Positions 34,702 through 43,810 of a DNA stretch of 64,000 nucleotides are shown in pieces. The notes under the pieces are model-generated. The model searched no databases, had not been told where the DNA came from, and saw only the letters and a list, made by a program, of their open reading frames with translations. Source of the stretch: Burkholderiales bacterium (GTDB lineage Bacteria; Pseudomonadota; Gammaproteobacteria; Burkholderiales; Burkholderiaceae_C); contig CANHVY010000013.1 of assembly GCA_947464185.1 (NCBI GenBank), positions 18,847-82,846 on the forward strand, written 5' to 3'. Numbering within the stretch: the first letter of the stretch is position 1; the number at the start of each line of letters is the position of its first letter. A program made the position numbers and the translations under genes.

Positions 34702-36351
34702 GTGAAGGACACCACGGCAAGCGACGCCCCCATCCTCGAGGTCAGGAACCTGAGCATTGCGCTGCCGGCGGGCGGCGACCGTGCCAGCGCCGTGCGGCAC
34801 GTCAGCTTCACGGTGGGCCGCGGCGAGATCGTGTGCCTGGTGGGCGAGTCGGGCTCGGGCAAGTCGGTCATCGCCCAGGGCGTGATGGGCCTGCTGCCCA
34901 AGACCCTGCCCGTCACCTCGGGTCAGATCCTGCTGCAGGGCGAGGACATCACGCACGCGCCGCTGGCGCGCCTGCGCGAGTTGCGCGCCACGCGCATGTC
35001 CATGATCTTCCAGGAGCCCATGACCGCGCTGAACCCGGTCATGACCTGCGGCGACCAGATTGATGAGGTGTTGCGCCAGCACACGCCGATGAGCGCCGAG
35101 CAGCGCCGTGCCAAGGTGCTGGAGATCGTGCGCGAGGTGCTGCTGCCCGACCCCGAGCGCATCATCGCCAGCTACCCGCACCAACTCTCGGGCGGGCAGC
35201 GTCAGCGCATCATGATCGCCATGGCCCTGGTGCTGGACCCGGTGCTGCTGATCGCAGACGAGCCCACCACGGCCCTGGACGTCACCACGCAGGCGCAGAT
35301 CCTGAAGCTGGTGCTGGACCTGCAGAAGCGCCATGGCACAGGGGTGCTGTTCATCACGCACGACTTCGGTGTCGTGGCCGAGATCGCGCACCGCGTGGCC
35401 GTGCTGCGACTGGGGGACCTGGTGGAGATGGGCCCGCGCGACGAGGTGCTGCGGCGCCCGGAGCACGCCTATACCCGCATGCTGATGTCGTCGGTGCCCA
35501 CGCTGCGCGTGGACGAGCGGCCGGTGGATGCCTCGGCGCCCGTGGTGCTGAAGGTCCACGGCCTGGACAAGACCTATGACGACCGAAGCTGGTTCGGCAA
35601 GCGCCGCCAGGTCCACGCCGCCAAGGACGTGAGCTTCGAGATCCGCCGTGGCCAGACCCTGGGCATCGTGGGCGAATCCGGTTCGGGCAAGAGCACGGTG
35701 GCCCGCTGCATCGCCCGCCTGATCGACCCCAGCGCCGGCTCGGTGCTGCTGGGGGGCGCGCTGCCCGGTGAGCAGGCGGCCGAGATCGCCACCCTGTCGG
35801 CCTCCGCCCTGCGGCCGTTACGGCGGCGCGTGCAGATCGTTTTTCAGGACCCGTACCGCTCGCTCAACCCGCGCATGACCATCGCCAAGGCCATGATCGA
35901 GGGGCCGGTGAACTACGGGCTGAGTCAGTCCGCAGCCCTGGAGCGTGCCCGCGGACTGCTGGACCTGGTGCGCATGGACGCCAGTGCCCTGCCGCGCTAC
36001 CCCCACCAGTTCTCCGGCGGCCAGCGTCAGCGCCTGTGCATCGCCCGCGCATTGATGATGGAGCCCGAACTGCTGATCGCCGATGAGGCTGTCTCAGCCT
36101 TGGACGTCTCGGTGCAGGCCCAGGTGCTCAAGCTCTTCGAGGAGATCCGTGAGCGCCTGAAGCTGGCCATGCTCTTCATCACCCACGACCTGCGCGTGGC
36201 CTCGCAGGTGTGCGACTTCCTGGCCGTGATGTCGCGCGGCGAGGTGGTGGAGATAGGCCCTGCGCACCAAGTGTTCGGCGCGCCGCAGCACGCCTATACC
36301 CAGGCGCTGTTCAGCGCGGCGCCGGGGCGTGATTTCAACTTCGGTGCTTGA
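34702..36351 (+). CDS. ABC transporter ATP-binding protein, two fused ATPase domains (DppD-DppF type)
   Basis: 549-aa protein with two complete nucleotide-binding domains in one chain, powering the importer. Domain 1: Walker [10 protein letters not shown] (about residue 49), signature [12 protein letters not shown], Walker [13 protein letters not shown]. Domain 2: Walker [10 protein letters not shown] (about 332), signature [12 protein letters not shown], Walker [13 protein letters not shown], where Ala replaces the usual Pro. Q-loop sequences ([17 protein letters not shown]) and H-loops (FITHD) are present in both. The start is GTG at 34702, 4 bp after the DppC-type gene. The typical Dpp C-terminal oligopeptide domain follows the second ATPase. 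Confidence 0.95.
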   Translation: MKDTTASDAPILEVRNLSIALPAGGDRASAVRHVSFTVGRGEIVCLVGESGSGKSVIAQGVMGLLPKTLPVTSGQILLQGEDITHAPLARLRELRATRMSMIFQEPMTALNPVMTCGDQIDEVLRQHTPMSAEQRRAKVLEIVREVLLPDPERIIASYPHQLSGGQRQRIMIAMALVLDPVLLIADEPTTALDVTTQAQILKLVLDLQKRHGTGVLFITHDFGVVAEIAHRVAVLRLGDLVEMGPRDEVLRRPEHAYTRMLMSSVPTLRVDERPVDASAPVVLKVHGLDKTYDDRSWFGKRRQVHAAKDVSFEIRRGQTLGIVGESGSGKSTVARCIARLIDPSAGSVLLGGALPGEQAAEIATLSASALRPLRRRVQIVFQDPYRSLNPRMTIAKAMIEGPVNYGLSQSAALERARGLLDLVRMDASALPRYPHQFSGGQRQRLCIARALMMEPELLIADEAVSALDVSVQAQVLKLFEEIRERLKLAMLFITHDLRVASQVCDFLAVMSRGEVVEIGPAHQVFGAPQHAYTQALFSAAPGRDFNFGA

Positions 36352-36372
36352 TGGACCACGCTGGCCGCTGCG

Positions 36373-37653
36373 TCACGGGAACAGGAAGTCCACCACCGCC
36401 GAGGCGGTGATGCTCACCGTCACGGCGACCGGACCCTGGGTGACGCCCGCCGCGGTGGCCCGGACCTCGTAAACCCCGGCCACCGCAGTCGCCGGTGCAA
36501 ACGACAGCGCCGCGCCGCTGGCCGAGAAGGCCGCCACCACCGGCGCCACCACCGGCAGTCCGAAGCGGTACTCGCCCGTCTGCGCATCCACCATCATGCG
36601 AGCAATCTCGAAGGCCGGCCCACCCGGCCCGAGCGCCTGGTGCACCTGGACCAGGGCGTCCAGCCCCAGGGTCGTGGCAGGGGCGGTCACCCGGCCCTGG
36701 ACGGTGCCGCAGTCGCAGGCCAGCGGCGCCAGGGGAGTGTCGGACACGTCGGTGAGGGTGTCCGGCAGCACCTTGACACCCGTGATGACGGCGGTCGTAC
36801 GGCCAGGCACCGTGATCACCAGGTCGTAGGTGCCGGGTGCGACAGGTGTCAGGCGGAAGGCCCCCGTCGCGAGGTCGGGCGCCGTCGCCTTGACCACCGA
36901 GCCGCCCGTCTGCAGGGTCACCGCGGCTCCAGCCACTGCGGACAGGTCGAGGTGGCCGCGTACGCCAGACAGGTAGCGCGGCGTCACCCGCAGCACGGGC
37001 TTGAGCAGGTGACGCCCGCCCGCGCCCGCCCGCACCACCGACTGGCAGGCATCGAAGTCGATCACCACGTCGGCGATCTGATCGGCAGACACGTCGATGT
37101 TGACGTTCATCTTCAGGCCGCTCTGCAGGGCGCTCGGGGTCTCCAGAGCCACTGCCGTCTGGCCGGTGGGCTGCACCGCGTTGGCCTGCGGGGCGGCAGC
37201 CGTGTTCTCGGCCAGCACCAGGCGCAGCTGGGTGTAGCGCCCCGGCTCCAGCGGGATCTGGCCGAGCTCGTGCAGGGCGCCGTTGTTGAACTTCAGCAGA
37301 TCGATCCTCTGCGGGCTGGGCAGGGTGATCGCAGCCCAGCCGGCATCGTCCTCGGCGGCGGTGGGGCTCTTGTGGGCGCGGACTTCGCGCACGGTCACGA
37401 ACACCGCGTCGTAGCCGCAGGCCGGTGCATCGGTGAGGGCCACACGCAAGGTGCCCAGGTCGGCCGGGCTGGCAGTGGGCGAAAAGGTGGGTGAAGAAGT
37501 GGGTGAGGAAGTAGGTGAAGAAGTAGGTGAAGAAGTAGGTGAAGAAGTAGGTGAAGACCCCCCGCCGCCACACGCTGACAGCAGCCCGGCACACAGAAGA
37601 ACTGCGCCGGCGGCGAACCGAGCCAAGAAACGTGAGAGCGAAGTGCTGTTCAT
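36373..37653 (-). CDS. DUF4382 domain lipoprotein with SSPT-repeat linker
   Basis: 426-aa predicted lipoprotein. The signal peptide has lipobox LLSAC (Cys about residue 29), so it should be lipid-anchored. A flexible linker built of SSPT repeats (about residues 34-64) follows; it is encoded by a tandem 12-bp DNA repeat. The N-terminal globular part (LRVALTDAPACGYDAVFVTVREVRAH, RIDLLKFNNGALHELGQIPLEPGRYTQLRLVL) is the DUF4382 domain. The rest looks like carboxypeptidase-regulatory-type beta domains (PGTYDLVITVPGRTTAVITGV). The role is unknown; surface binding or scaffolding is likely. ATG 37653 is preferred because it gives a clean signal peptide. Confidence 0.85.
   Translation of the reverse strand: MNSTSLSRFLARFAAGAVLLCAGLLSACGGGGSSPTSSPTSSPTSSPTSSPTSSPTFSPTASPADLGTLRVALTDAPACGYDAVFVTVREVRAHKSPTAAEDDAGWAAITLPSPQRIDLLKFNNGALHELGQIPLEPGRYTQLRLVLAENTAAAPQANAVQPTGQTAVALETPSALQSGLKMNVNIDVSADQIADVVIDFDACQSVVRAGAGGRHLLKPVLRVTPRYLSGVRGHLDLSAVAGAAVTLQTGGSVVKATAPDLATGAFRLTPVAPGTYDLVITVPGRTTAVITGVKVLPDTLTDVSDTPLAPLACDCGTVQGRVTAPATTLGLDALVQVHQALGPGGPAFEIARMMVDAQTGEYRFGLPVVAPVVAAFSASGAALSFAPATAVAGVYEVRATAAGVTQGPVAVTVSITASAVVDFLFP
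37490..37557. repeat. tandem 12-bp repeat inside the lipoprotein linker
   Basis: Five consecutive 12-bp units of the type GGTGAAGAAGTA (plus strand) at 37490-37549, then a partial sixth. Three units are identical and two differ at one or two bases. Read on the minus strand they encode SSPT repeats. Being a multiple of three, changes in copy number would change linker length but not frame. Confidence 0.85.
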
Positions 37654-37723
37654 GTGGTTTGGAGGCTCGAGGCCCGTGGTGGTGATCTTCAACCGATGCT
37701 GAGGCTGATGCGATGATCACGAG

Positions 37724-39220
37724 ATGCGTATCCTCATCGCCGGGTTTCAGCACGAGACCAACACCTTCGCCCCCAGCCTGGCCGACTGGGCCGCCTTCAC
37801 CCGGGGCGATTCCTTTCCCGCTTTTGTGCGTGGCGCCGCCATGCAGGCGCAGATGACGGGCATCAACATCCCCGTGGGCGGCTTCATCGACGCGGCCAAG
37901 AGCCACGGATGGACCCTGCTGCCTTCGTGCTGGGCCGGGGCCATCCCCTCGTCCTACGTCACGCGGGACGCCTTCGAGCGCATTGCCGGGGCGATCGTCG
38001 ACGATGTGCGTGCCGCCCTGGCCGGTGGCGAGCTGGATGGCATCTACCTGGACCTGCACGGCGCCGCGGTGGCCGAGCATGCCGACGATGCCGAGGGCGA
38101 ACTGCTGCAGCGCCTGCGCGACATCGTCGGCCCCAGCCTGCCCATCGTGGTGAGCCTGGACCTGCACGCCAACGTCACGCAGCGCATGTGGGCGCTGGCC
38201 GATGCGCTGGTGTCCTACCGCACCTATCCGCACGTGGACATGGCTGACACCGGCGCGCTGGCCGCGGAACTGATGGCACGACGCCTGCGGGCCGGGCGCA
38301 AGGAGCCGATGCACATGCGGCGCCTGCCCTACCTCATCGCGCTGAACTCGCAGAGCACCTTCATGGAGCCCGCCAAGTCGTTGTACGAGCGTTTGGTGGC
38401 GCTGGACCGCGAGTACGGCACCGTGCTGAGCTTCTGCCCCGGTTTCCCCGCCTCGGACTTCGACGAGTGCGGCCCCACGGTGTGGGGCCATGGCGAGCGT
38501 GCGCATGCGGCGGTGGAGGCGCTGTACGCCGCAGTGGCTGAGCCCACGCAATGGCAGGGCGAGGTGCTCTCGGCCCATGACGCCGCCCAGCGCGCCCTGG
38601 CCCTGGCGGAAACCGCCGGTCAACCGGTGGTGGTGGCCGACACGCAGGACAACCCCGGCGCCGGCGGCGACAGCAACACCACCGGCATGCTGCATGCGTT
38701 ACTGGCGCAGGGGGCCGGCAAGCGCTTCCCCGGCCAGGTGGCGCTGGGGCTGCTGTTCGATCCCGAGGCCGGGCGCGCTGCGCTGGAAGCTGGCGTGGGT
38801 GCGGAGCTGGAACTGGCTCTGGGCCAATCCGTGCCCACCTTCGGCGGGACCAGCGATGCGCCCGTGCGTGGCCGCTTCAAGGTGCTGGCGGTGAGCGACG
38901 GCGTGTGCACCCTCAAGGGCCCGATGATGCGCGGCCTGACCGTGCGCCTGGGCGCGAGCGCCTGCCTCGAGATCGAGGGCATCCGCGTGGCCGTGGTCAG
39001 CGGCAAGAAGCAGCTTCTTGACCGCGAACTGCTGCGAATGGTGGGCATCCACCCCGAGCAGATGCGCGTCATCGTGGTCAAGAGCTCGGTGCACTTCCGC
39101 GCCGACTTCCAGCCCAACGCCAGCCATGTGCTGGTGGCCAAGGCCGCCGGCCCCATGGCCGCCGTGCCGGCTGACCTGCCTTGGAAGAAGCTCTCGCCGA
39201 CCACGCGACGGGGGCCTTGA
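37724..39220 (+). CDS. M81 family metallopeptidase (MlrC/microcystinase-C-like)
   Basis: 498-aa zinc peptidase-like protein of family M81. The N-terminal signature FQHETNTFAPS is at residues 8-18, and the presumed zinc ligands are D146 and H148 (SLDLHANVT) and H170 (TYPHVDMADTG). The C-terminal DUF1485-type domain contains GGTSDAPVRGRFKVL. MlrC finishes degradation of linearised microcystin, but most family members sit in ABC or Tct transporter contexts and probably act on small peptides or amides. Here it stands between the importer operon and a TctC protein. No signal peptide is present. Confidence 0.9.
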   Translation: MRILIAGFQHETNTFAPSLADWAAFTRGDSFPAFVRGAAMQAQMTGINIPVGGFIDAAKSHGWTLLPSCWAGAIPSSYVTRDAFERIAGAIVDDVRAALAGGELDGIYLDLHGAAVAEHADDAEGELLQRLRDIVGPSLPIVVSLDLHANVTQRMWALADALVSYRTYPHVDMADTGALAAELMARRLRAGRKEPMHMRRLPYLIALNSQSTFMEPAKSLYERLVALDREYGTVLSFCPGFPASDFDECGPTVWGHGERAHAAVEALYAAVAEPTQWQGEVLSAHDAAQRALALAETAGQPVVVADTQDNPGAGGDSNTTGMLHALLAQGAGKRFPGQVALGLLFDPEAGRAALEAGVGAELELALGQSVPTFGGTSDAPVRGRFKVLAVSDGVCTLKGPMMRGLTVRLGASACLEIEGIRVAVVSGKKQLLDRELLRMVGIHPEQMRVIVVKSSVHFRADFQPNASHVLVAKAAGPMAAVPADLPWKKLSPTTRRGP

Positions 39221-39313
39221 TCGCGGGCAGTCCTCGTTCCCGCAGGTCGGCTACAGGCCGCTTCCCTGGTCATCCAGACGCGGCTGGAGGCCAAGCAAGC
39301 CGACTGATGATTC

Positions 39314-39343
39314 TTGCGAAAAGCTAAGGCTTGTCTTTAGACT
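39314..39343 (+). promoter_or_regulatory. possible promoter upstream of the TctC gene
   Basis: The 381-bp gap 39221-39601 holds no convincing gene. TTGCGA (39314-39319) and TAGACT (39338-39343) are spaced by 18 bases in a locally AT-richer stretch and could be a sigma-70 promoter for the TctC-like gene. The match to consensus is only fair. Confidence 0.25.
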
Positions 39344-39601
39344 TTCACGGAAAGAATGGCTCATGTTTCAGCTGCCGGTTCAACTTTGCAGCTCAGGAGC
39401 GGAGCCGCGATAGCGCGCGCCTTCGGCGTTTCCGAGCTGCCCTGCAGTGTCGGCGGGTGGACGCAAGCCTTTGCCAGGTGTTGCTGACCAAGGCGTCTTC
39501 GCTGGCATGGATACTGTCTTTCCCCAATTCCCGCCGTGACATCGGCATTGCACATTCAGGGATTGACCCCCACCGATCCATCCATCACCGGAGACCAGTC
39601 C

Positions 39602-40585
39602 ATGAAAGTCAATCGCCGCCACCTCATCCAGGCCTGTGCCGCTGCGCTGCTGCCTGCCGCCGGCACCTCGCGTGCCCAGGCTGCCTTGGAGACCGTGAAG
39701 ATCATCACCGGCTTTCCGCCGGGAGGCACCTCGGACACCATCTGCCGCCGCGTGGCGGCCAAGCTGGCGCCAGGCTACGGCCGAAGCGTGGTGGTGGAGA
39801 ACCGCACCGGTGCCGGCGGCCAGATCGCCATCCAGGGCGTGCGCACCCTGCCGCCCGATGGCGCCACGATCCTGCAGACGCCGATGTCCATGCTCGGCGT
39901 CTACCCGCACATCTATCGCAAGCTGGCCTACGACCCGGTGGCTGACCTTTCGCCCGTCACCCTGGGCTGCACCTTCGACTTCGGGTTCGCGGTGGGCCCG
40001 GCCGTGCCGGCTTCGGTGCGCAACGTCGCGGATTTCCTCGCCTGGTGCAAGGCCAACCCGGCGCAGGCGAACTTCGGCTCGCCTGCGGCCGGCTCGGTGC
40101 CCCACTTCATCGGCGTGCTGCTGGGCCGCAGCGCCAACGTGGACCTCAAGCACGTGCCCTATCGCGGCACGCAGCCGGCCATCCTGGAGATGATCGGCGG
40201 GCAGATCCAGGCGGTGTCAGGGCCCATCGGTGAGTTCACGCAGCACGTGGCCGCGGGCAAGTGCCGCCTGCTGGCCGCCACGGGTGCGGCCCGCAGCCGC
40301 TTTGCGCCCGACACCCCCACCCTGGTGGAGCAGGGTCTGCGCGACATGGCCTTCAGCGAGTGGTTCGGCTTCTTCCTGCCCGGCAAGGCGCCGGCCGACG
40401 TGGTGCAGCGCGCCAACACGGCGCTGCGTGCGGCCCTGGCCGACAAAGAGACGGTGGACGGGCTGGCGCTGATGGGCCTGGAGGCTAAGTCCTCCACGCC
40501 CGCCGAGTTGGCCGCCATGCTGAAGGCCGACACCGACCGCTGGGGCCCCATCGTGAAATCCATCGGGTTCACGGCGGAGAGTTGA
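39602..40585 (+). CDS. Bug/TctC family solute-binding protein
   Basis: Periplasmic solute receptor (327 aa) of the tripartite tricarboxylate transporter group, greatly expanded in Burkholderiales. A signal peptide with a twin Arg near the start covers residues 1-27 (MKVNRRHLIQ..., ending ...SRAQA). Family blocks are IITGFPPGGTSDTICRRVA, VVVENRTGAGGQIAIQ and LKHVPYRGTQPAILEMIGG. These proteins bind carboxylates or amides. No TctA/TctB membrane genes are nearby, so it is an orphan receptor. ATG 39602 begins the signal peptide; an earlier in-frame start adds unrelated residues. Confidence 0.93.
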   Translation: MKVNRRHLIQACAAALLPAAGTSRAQAALETVKIITGFPPGGTSDTICRRVAAKLAPGYGRSVVVENRTGAGGQIAIQGVRTLPPDGATILQTPMSMLGVYPHIYRKLAYDPVADLSPVTLGCTFDFGFAVGPAVPASVRNVADFLAWCKANPAQANFGSPAAGSVPHFIGVLLGRSANVDLKHVPYRGTQPAILEMIGGQIQAVSGPIGEFTQHVAAGKCRLLAATGAARSRFAPDTPTLVEQGLRDMAFSEWFGFFLPGKAPADVVQRANTALRAALADKETVDGLALMGLEAKSSTPAELAAMLKADTDRWGPIVKSIGFTAES

Positions 40586-41065
40586 GCGGCCAGGGCGCCT
40601 GCCCGTCGCCCCGTCCCACCCTTCAGTCTTTCGGTGCGCCCTCCGCGGCCCCCGCGGCCTCGCACATCGGTACGATGTCTTTGAAGAAGTCCAAACGACT
40701 GACATGAGCCAACCATTTGCTGGTACTCAAGTCCGCTGGCCTGCGCCGGTGTCGGGAGTACAGGCCACCCGAATTGGAGCGCGACATCCCGGTGCTTGGC
40801 CTGCGTCGGCGCGCGGCTGGGCACGAGCCTGATGATCGCCGTGTCCGGCTGGGTGCTTGTGGCCGCCGAGCCGGCGCGTGCCTGATTGCCTGCAGGGTTG
40901 CAGGAGTTGTCAAACTAGCGCCTGGCGTTTCTCTTCATGGCCTTGCCTGGCCTGTTGTTCGTGCCGCTGACCCGCCTGTACCTGCCTGCGGTTCGGGCGG
41001 CCCGCGCGGCCTGATGGGGCCTGTCGCCGGCGCTGCAACCGGCCATGCAACAGCCGTTCGGCGGA
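40586..41065. other. 480-bp gap with degenerate coding traces, no gene called
   Basis: Between the convergent TctC and LuxR genes I see only broken frames. One minus-strand frame ending at 40623 finishes in a plausible protein tail (SRLDFFKDIVPMCEAAG), and one short plus-strand frame near 40920-41013 is hydrophobic (LAFLFMALPGLLFVPLTRL). Neither has a proper start, so this is probably decayed DNA. Confidence 0.35.
40664..40678. promoter_or_regulatory. perfect 6-bp inverted repeat
   Basis: ACATCG-GTA-CGATGT at 40664-40678. It lies in the gap downstream of two convergent genes, so a regulatory role is uncertain. Confidence 0.25.
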
Positions 41066-42007
41066 TCAGGTGGCGCCTTGCACGCCCGGTACCGCCGACG
41101 TGAAGGCGAGCCGGGTGGCGGCAGGCCGCGACTGGAACACCTCCAGCGGATCCGCACCCGTGTCCGGGTCGGCCAGCGGAATGCATTGCACGAACAAGGC
41201 CAGCAACTCGGCCTGGCTGGTGATGTCGAGCTTCTGGTGAATGTTGCGGCGATGAATCTTCACCGTGCCCTCGGCAATGCCGAGCCGCTCGCCAATCAGT
41301 TGGCTGCTGTAGCCCAGCAGGAGGTAGCGCAGCACCACATGCTCGCGCGCGGTGAGCACCGAGGCGCCGAAGCACTGCGTGGTGAGGTCGATCTTGCGCT
41401 GCACCAGGTCGTTCACGCGCTCGGGCTCCAGCGCCGTGGCCGACACCAGCGAGTGCTTGCGCAACAGCTCCTCGACAAACGGCAGCAGCGCTTGCAGTGC
41501 CTGGATCTCGCCGTGGGCGAAGCGGGGCCGCCCTGGCCCGCGCACCAGCATCAGCAGGAAGGCCCAGCCCTGGGCGGTGGCCACCATCAGGTCCAACTCG
41601 TCAGCGTGCCCGTGGTTGGCGATGAATCGCTGATGGAACTCGCTGCCGATGAAGCCGGCGGGCGCGATCTCCTCCAGGCGGTACAGGCCCGATGGCGCCC
41701 CAGCGACGAAGTGCTGGTGGATGGGGTCGAAGAGGTAGGGCCCAGCGCTGTAGGCCTCCCAGGTGAGCGCTCTTTGCGCGTCATCCACCTGGAGAGCGCC
41801 ATCGTCACCTGCCAGGACGCGCGGGCGCTTGTCGGTGAACAACTGCAGCGCCGAATAGGCATCGATGGGCGTGGCCTGACGCAGCAGCGCGAACACCGTA
41901 TCAAAGATCCCTGGCGTGCCGAGTGCGGCCAGCGCCGAGGTGCAGCTCGCCAGCAGCGGCGGCGAGGGTGGCAGGTTATCGGTGGCGGACTGCTGCGCAG
42001 GCTCCAT
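41066..42007 (-). CDS. LuxR-type helix-turn-helix transcriptional regulator
   Basis: 313-aa regulator. The C-terminal LuxR/GerE helix-turn-helix is clear (LTAREHVVLRYLLLGYSSQLIGERLG, then IAEGTVKIHRRNIHQKLDI; residues about 218-265). The N-terminal about 200 residues are not an obvious receiver or autoinducer domain and probably sense a small molecule. It lies 70 bp downstream of the aldehyde dehydrogenase on the same strand and is the only regulator of the neighbouring catabolic locus. ATG 42007 (MEPAQQ) is preferred over one 21 codons upstream. Palindromes in the ALDH/TonB gap are candidate targets. Confidence 0.86.
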   Translation of the reverse strand: MEPAQQSATDNLPPSPPLLASCTSALAALGTPGIFDTVFALLRQATPIDAYSALQLFTDKRPRVLAGDDGALQVDDAQRALTWEAYSAGPYLFDPIHQHFVAGAPSGLYRLEEIAPAGFIGSEFHQRFIANHGHADELDLMVATAQGWAFLLMLVRGPGRPRFAHGEIQALQALLPFVEELLRKHSLVSATALEPERVNDLVQRKIDLTTQCFGASVLTAREHVVLRYLLLGYSSQLIGERLGIAEGTVKIHRRNIHQKLDITSQAELLALFVQCIPLADPDTGADPLEVFQSRPAATRLAFTSAVPGVQGAT

Positions 42008-42077
42008 GCCGCGGAAGTCTAGGGCAAGGGCGCTCGTTGGCCAGCGCCGCGAGATCGGCGTCGTGAGCATGCAGGCG

Positions 42078-43622
42078 CTAGCTGCGCAGCCGAGCGACGT
42101 GGCGCATGCGGGTGTAGGTCAGCAGCCCAGCGCGTCCACCTTCGACGCCGAACCCCGACAAGCCCACGGGCTCGCTCGAGGCGCCGCGCGCCATGGCCGG
42201 AGCGGCCTGCGGCGCGGCCATCAGCGTCACCGTGCCGGCGCGCAGGCCCCGTGCAAAGTGGTCGGCCAGGTTGTCGTCGGCCACCCACACGCTGGCCGAC
42301 AGGCCGTAGCGCGTGGCGTTGGCCAGCGCCAGCGCCTCGTCGGGCGTGTCGAAGGACTGCAGCGTGGCCACGGGGCCGAAGACCTCTTCCTGCACGATCG
42401 GGAATTCGGCGCCGACGCCTTCAATGACCAGCGGCCGGAAGTGGCAGGCCGCAGCCGCGGCGGCGTCGTAGACCCCCAGCGCGCGCGCACCGCCGGCCAG
42501 TGCGTCGCGCACGAAGCCGTTCACCTTGGCCCATTGCGCGGTGCTGGCCAGCGGCCCCAGGGTGGTGGCGGGGTCCAGCGGATCGCCGGTGTGCAGTGCG
42601 TGCATGCGCTCCTCGAGCAGCCTCGCCAGACGGTCATGCAGCGACCGGTGCACCAGGATGCGCGAGCCAGCCACGCAAACCTGGCCGCTGTTCCAGGTGA
42701 AGCCCTGCACCAGCGCGTCTGCCACGGCAGGCAGGTCGCCGAAGTCGTCGAACACGATCTGCGGCGACTTGCCGCCGCATTCCAGCATCACGGCCTTGAG
42801 GTTGCTCGAACCGGCAGTCTGCATGATGCGCTGGCCGGTGAGTGTGGAGCCGGTGAAGGACAGCGCGTCCACGTCGGGGTGCGCGGCCAGCGCCTGGCCC
42901 GCCTCGGCGCCCAGGCCGGGCACGACGTTCAGCACACCTGGCGGCAGGCCGCAGGTGATGGCCAAGTCGGCCACGCGCAGCGCCGACAGCGGCGCCAGCT
43001 CCGAAGGCTTCAACACCACGGCATTGCCCGCGGCCAGCGCCGGCCCGATCTTGGCCAGCGCTGTGAAGAGCGGGAAGTTCCAGGGCGTCACCAGGCCGAC
43101 CACACCGTGCGGCATGCGTCGGTTCATCGCCGTGGCACTGGGGCGGGATGGCAGCGTCTCGTCCTCGAGGGCGGGCATGGCGTCCACCGCATGCCGCAAG
43201 GTGCCGGCCGCTTCGGCCACATCGGCCAGCGCGCCGCTGATCGGCATGCCCATGCACAGGCTGTCCAGCAGCGCAAGTTCCTCTGCGTGCGCCTGTACCG
43301 CATCGGCCAGTCGCAGCAGCACGGTGGCGCGCGTGGCGTGGTCGGCCCATTCACCGGGCACCGCGCTGCGCGCCAGCGCGGTGCGTGCGGCGGCGACCGC
43401 GCTGGCGATCTCCGCCCGACCGCCGCGCGGCAGTTCAGTGACGGGCTTGCCGTCCTGTGGACTGATGCACGCGAACCGGGCAGCCCAGGCGGCACCGTCG
43501 CGCCGGCCGTCGATGAAGGGCCGGCCGTCGAGTGACAACTGGTGAGCGCGTTGCGTCCAGTCGACAAGGGAGCGAGCGATGCCGGCGCGGTCGGCGCCAG
43601 GGGTGTCGTGGGTGTCTTGCAC
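42078..43622 (-). CDS. NAD(P)-dependent aldehyde dehydrogenase
   Basis: 514-aa aldehyde dehydrogenase that oxidises aldehydes to carboxylates. The general base is E281 in LECGGKS and the nucleophile C316 in NSGQVCVAGSR. The cofactor-binding TPWNFPLF and the FTGST motif are present, as is EEVFGPVATL near the C-terminus. Length is a little above the usual 480-500. The start is GTG 43622; there is no obvious ribosome-binding site, and a palindrome sits 4 bp upstream. In context it would finish oxidation of an alcohol first attacked by the GMC enzyme of the same locus. Confidence 0.93.
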   Translation of the reverse strand: MQDTHDTPGADRAGIARSLVDWTQRAHQLSLDGRPFIDGRRDGAAWAARFACISPQDGKPVTELPRGGRAEIASAVAAARTALARSAVPGEWADHATRATVLLRLADAVQAHAEELALLDSLCMGMPISGALADVAEAAGTLRHAVDAMPALEDETLPSRPSATAMNRRMPHGVVGLVTPWNFPLFTALAKIGPALAAGNAVVLKPSELAPLSALRVADLAITCGLPPGVLNVVPGLGAEAGQALAAHPDVDALSFTGSTLTGQRIMQTAGSSNLKAVMLECGGKSPQIVFDDFGDLPAVADALVQGFTWNSGQVCVAGSRILVHRSLHDRLARLLEERMHALHTGDPLDPATTLGPLASTAQWAKVNGFVRDALAGGARALGVYDAAAAAACHFRPLVIEGVGAEFPIVQEEVFGPVATLQSFDTPDEALALANATRYGLSASVWVADDNLADHFARGLRAGTVTLMAAPQAAPAMARGASSEPVGLSGFGVEGGRAGLLTYTRMRHVARLRS

Positions 43623-43625
43623 GGC

Positions 43626-43641
43626 GCGACTCTAGTGTCGC
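43626..43641. promoter_or_regulatory. palindrome next to the aldehyde dehydrogenase start
   Basis: GCGAC-T-CTAG-T-GTCGC, symmetric except for a T opposite T in each half. It begins 4 bases upstream of the ALDH start codon, where bound protein would block expression. The size fits a LuxR-type box. Confidence 0.4.
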
Positions 43642-43699
43642 AATGGCCGTCTCGGGGTACCTGCGGCCCCCCAAAGCCCTCGAACTACCACCAGAGGCA

Positions 43700-43726
43700 T
43701 ATGGGTCGATGAAGACGCGACCCATA
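43700..43726. promoter_or_regulatory. 9-bp inverted repeat in the ALDH/TonB-receptor gap
   Basis: TATGGGTCG (43700-43708) and CGACCCATA (43718-43726) are perfect inverted copies with a 9-base spacer. The site is centred in the 188-bp divergent gap, so it could control both directions. Confidence 0.5.
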
Positions 43727-43810
43727 ACCTGCCCGACATGATCCATCCGGCTCCGGGTGGACACGTTCGCCTGCCCGGCGCCAACTCTTTGACGACCACT
43801 GGAGACGATG

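Noticed and set aside
37490..37557. CRISPR-like or phase-variable on/off repeat
   Set aside because: Units are contiguous without spacers and are 12 bp, so they keep the reading frame; it is a coding linker repeat.
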